From assembly GCA_964542665.1 (NCBI GenBank), contig CAZIUF010000035.1, positions 1 to 7,243 on the forward strand: 7,243 nucleotides of DNA, given 5' to 3'. A model generated the notes under the pieces. That model ran no database searches. It was not told the origin of the DNA and was given only the letters and a program-made list of their open reading frames with translations. Shown piece after piece: positions 5,956-7,243 of this stretch. The DNA is from JAGOLU01 sp964542665 (GTDB taxonomy: Bacteria > Patescibacteriota > Microgenomatia > UBA1406 > GWC2-37-13). Both the position numbers and the translations under genes were made by a program. Positions within the stretch are counted from its first letter, which is position 1. Each line of letters starts with the position of its first letter.

Positions 5956-6168
5956 CTACTTCCTACTTGTGCTCAAGATAAAGTAGCTAACCAATATTCC
6001 CAAGAGCGAAATAATGAATAGAGAAGCGTCTGCCACGAGAGAGGCTCTATTCAGTTCGACCCCGCTTTGTCCAAGAACACCTAAAAATACCCTATTCGCG
6101 GAAGATCCAAATAGCATACCGAAACTACCAATCATAATCATTCGCACCAACGATTCTTGCTTTGACAT
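5956..6168 (-). CDS. Small two-helix membrane protein, unknown function
   Basis: A 70-residue protein with two predicted hydrophobic helices, about residues 8-32 (VRMIMIGSFGMLFGSSANRVFLGVL) and 47-66 (ASLFIISLLGILVSYFIL). They are joined by a short polar loop (GQSGVELNRASLVAD) and followed by a basic tail (STSRK). The charge pattern suggests both ends lie in the cytoplasm. I recognise no family. The gene begins 24 bases after the enolase stop codon on the same strand, with no Shine-Dalgarno and no clear promoter of its own, so it is probably read through from eno. The clean hydrophobic pattern and tight spacing favour a real gene. The antisense frame of similar length (6014-6196) looks compositionally random. 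Confidence 0.6.
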   Translation of the reverse strand: MSKQESLVRMIMIGSFGMLFGSSANRVFLGVLGQSGVELNRASLVADASLFIISLLGILVSYFILSTSRK

Positions 6169-6192
6169 ATTTATGAATCATCAAAATGTTAT

Positions 6193-7243
6193 TTAATATC
6201 CAGCCTCAATTTCTAACAATCGATTGTACTTACTCAACCGATCAGATCTACTCATCGAGCCTGTTTTGATAAACTCAGCTCCACAGGCGTAGGCCAAATC
6301 AGCGATAAAGTTATCCTCAGTCTCGCCTGATCGATGGGAAATGGCGATTTTCCACCCGGCATCTTGAGCCATCCGGATCGCATCGACAGTTTCTGAGAGC
6401 GAACCGATCTGATTCACCTTCACCAGAACTGCGCTGGATGCTTTTTCGTCGATCCCGCGCTTGATCCGCTTCGGATTGGTCACCAAAAGATCATCGCCAA
6501 CGACTTGGAACTCGTATTTACTACCCAATTCCGTAAACTTTTTGAAAGCAGCCCAATCGTCCTCGGCAAAAGGATCCTCAAAGGACTCAATATTGTATTT
6601 TTGGCCGATTTTCGAATAAAACTCAGTGAGCTGATCCGGAGTCAGGACTTCGCCCGTCTTTTGCATCACATATTTGCCATTTTTGAAAAACTCGGTTGCG
6701 GCTGAATCGAGGGCAAATCCATAATCTTTCGTATTCACATATCCCAGATCCTGAGCAGCTTGGACGATCTCACCAAGTACTTCCTCATTGCTTGAAAGTG
6801 CGGGAGAGTAGCCGCCTTCATCGCCAACGAGTGTGGAAAGCTTCTTTTTCTTCAGATTTTTACCAAGCTGTTGAAAGATTTCAGCTGCGATACGAGTCGA
6901 CTTCGTCGGGATATTTGACTTTGGCACGATCATAAACTCCTGGATGTCAAAGTTCCATCCTGCATGTTTCCCACCATTGACCACGTTCACCATCAGTCGA
7001 GGAAAGTTGGCCTTACGATCTGCAAAAAACGCATCATGAAGATATTCCCAGCGCTTTTTGCCTTGTACTGCTGCTGCAGCCTTGGACACGGCCATACTGA
7101 CAGCGAGGATCGCGTTTGCACCGAGTTTTGCCTTGTTTTCAGTCCCGTCGAGCGCAATCATTTTCTCGTCAATCTTCCGCTGATCTAGGACAGACATACC
7201 TTTGAGCGCAGGAGCGATGATTTCATTGACATTTTTGACGGCA
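6193..7243 (-). CDS. eno: Enolase (phosphopyruvate hydratase), 5' end beyond the window
   Basis: Cytoplasmic Mg-dependent glycolytic enzyme converting 2-phosphoglycerate to phosphoenolpyruvate. The frame is open to the right edge: 349 residues are visible of about 420-430, so roughly 75-80 N-terminal residues lie outside. The ATG at 7197 is internal, since the family sequence AVKNVNEIIAPALKG precedes it. Family landmarks are ALDGTENKAKLGANAILAVS, FDIQEFMIVP, VGDEGGYSP (catalytic Glu), ESFEDPFAEDDW and VVGDDLLVTN (Mg ligands), KVNQIGSLSETVDAI (catalytic Lys), SHRSGETEDNFIADL and the C-terminal IKTGSMSRSDRLSKYNRLLEIE. No key residue appears changed. It is the first visible gene of the minus-strand group ending with gpmA, which catalyses the preceding glycolytic step; the promoter is outside the window. 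Confidence 0.97.
   Translation of the reverse strand, partial: AVKNVNEIIAPALKGMSVLDQRKIDEKMIALDGTENKAKLGANAILAVSMAVSKAAAAVQGKKRWEYLHDAFFADRKANFPRLMVNVVNGGKHAGWNFDIQEFMIVPKSNIPTKSTRIAAEIFQQLGKNLKKKKLSTLVGDEGGYSPALSSNEEVLGEIVQAAQDLGYVNTKDYGFALDSAATEFFKNGKYVMQKTGEVLTPDQLTEFYSKIGQKYNIESFEDPFAEDDWAAFKKFTELGSKYEFQVVGDDLLVTNPKRIKRGIDEKASSAVLVKVNQIGSLSETVDAIRMAQDAGWKIAISHRSGETEDNFIADLAYACGAEFIKTGSMSRSDRLSKYNRLLEIEAGY

Noticed and set aside
6014..6196. Plus-strand 60-residue frame opposite the small membrane protein
   Set aside because: No start signal, no family features; the opposite strand has a consistent two-helix pattern and tight spacing to eno.

Overview
The window is gene-dense and of moderate GC. 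Six coding regions can be supported with confidence, plus an unrecognised reading frame cut by the left edge. No gap between genes exceeds about 75 bases, and no tRNA, rRNA, CRISPR array or insertion sequence was seen. The best guess for the source is a Candidate Phyla Radiation (Patescibacteria) genome, possibly Microgenomates-like. This is inference from three things: a secreted glycosidase-like protein ending in a dockerin-type EF-hand loop, a pseudopilin-like membrane protein with an LPIDP motif, and start codons sitting directly behind promoter -10 boxes with no convincing Shine-Dalgarno sequence. TGA serves as a normal stop, for example at the ends of the first gene and of the M20 peptidase gene, which argues against the code-25 lineages (Gracilibacteria, Absconditabacteria).

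Left part, 1-2984. The 3' end of an unrecognised plus-strand gene (to 523) runs head-on into a minus-strand DUF4230 membrane-anchored protein (527-1138), with 3 bases between the stop codons. A 73-base divergent spacer separates DUF4230 from a 590-residue secreted protein (1212-2984). That protein has a signal peptide, a clan GH-A-like TIM barrel with both catalytic glutamates, beta-sandwich domains and a single terminal calcium-binding loop.

Middle, 2985-4400. A plus-strand M20-family metallodipeptidase (3040-4398) has its own promoter, whose -10 box lies 7 bases before the ATG. The gene carries an in-frame segment that resembles a widespread palindromic repeat (reading RHPELDEGS). It ends 2 bases from the convergent gpmA.

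Right part, 4401-7243, all minus strand. Reading in the direction of transcription, the order is enolase (5' end outside the window), a 70-residue two-helix membrane protein, a 247-residue pseudopilin-like membrane protein and 2,3-bisphosphoglycerate-dependent phosphoglycerate mutase. Enolase and the mutase catalyse consecutive steps of lower glycolysis (3-phosphoglycerate to 2-phosphoglycerate to phosphoenolpyruvate), so this looks like a glycolytic cluster interrupted by two envelope proteins. A near-consensus sigma70-type promoter sits immediately before the pseudopilin-like gene and could drive it and gpmA independently of eno.

The most interesting points are the apparent leaderless promoter architecture at three genes, the repeat-derived peptide inside the peptidase, a displaced second catalytic histidine in the phosphoglycerate mutase, and the pilin-like globular domain on a non-pilin membrane anchor. 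No clearly new multi-gene system is visible.
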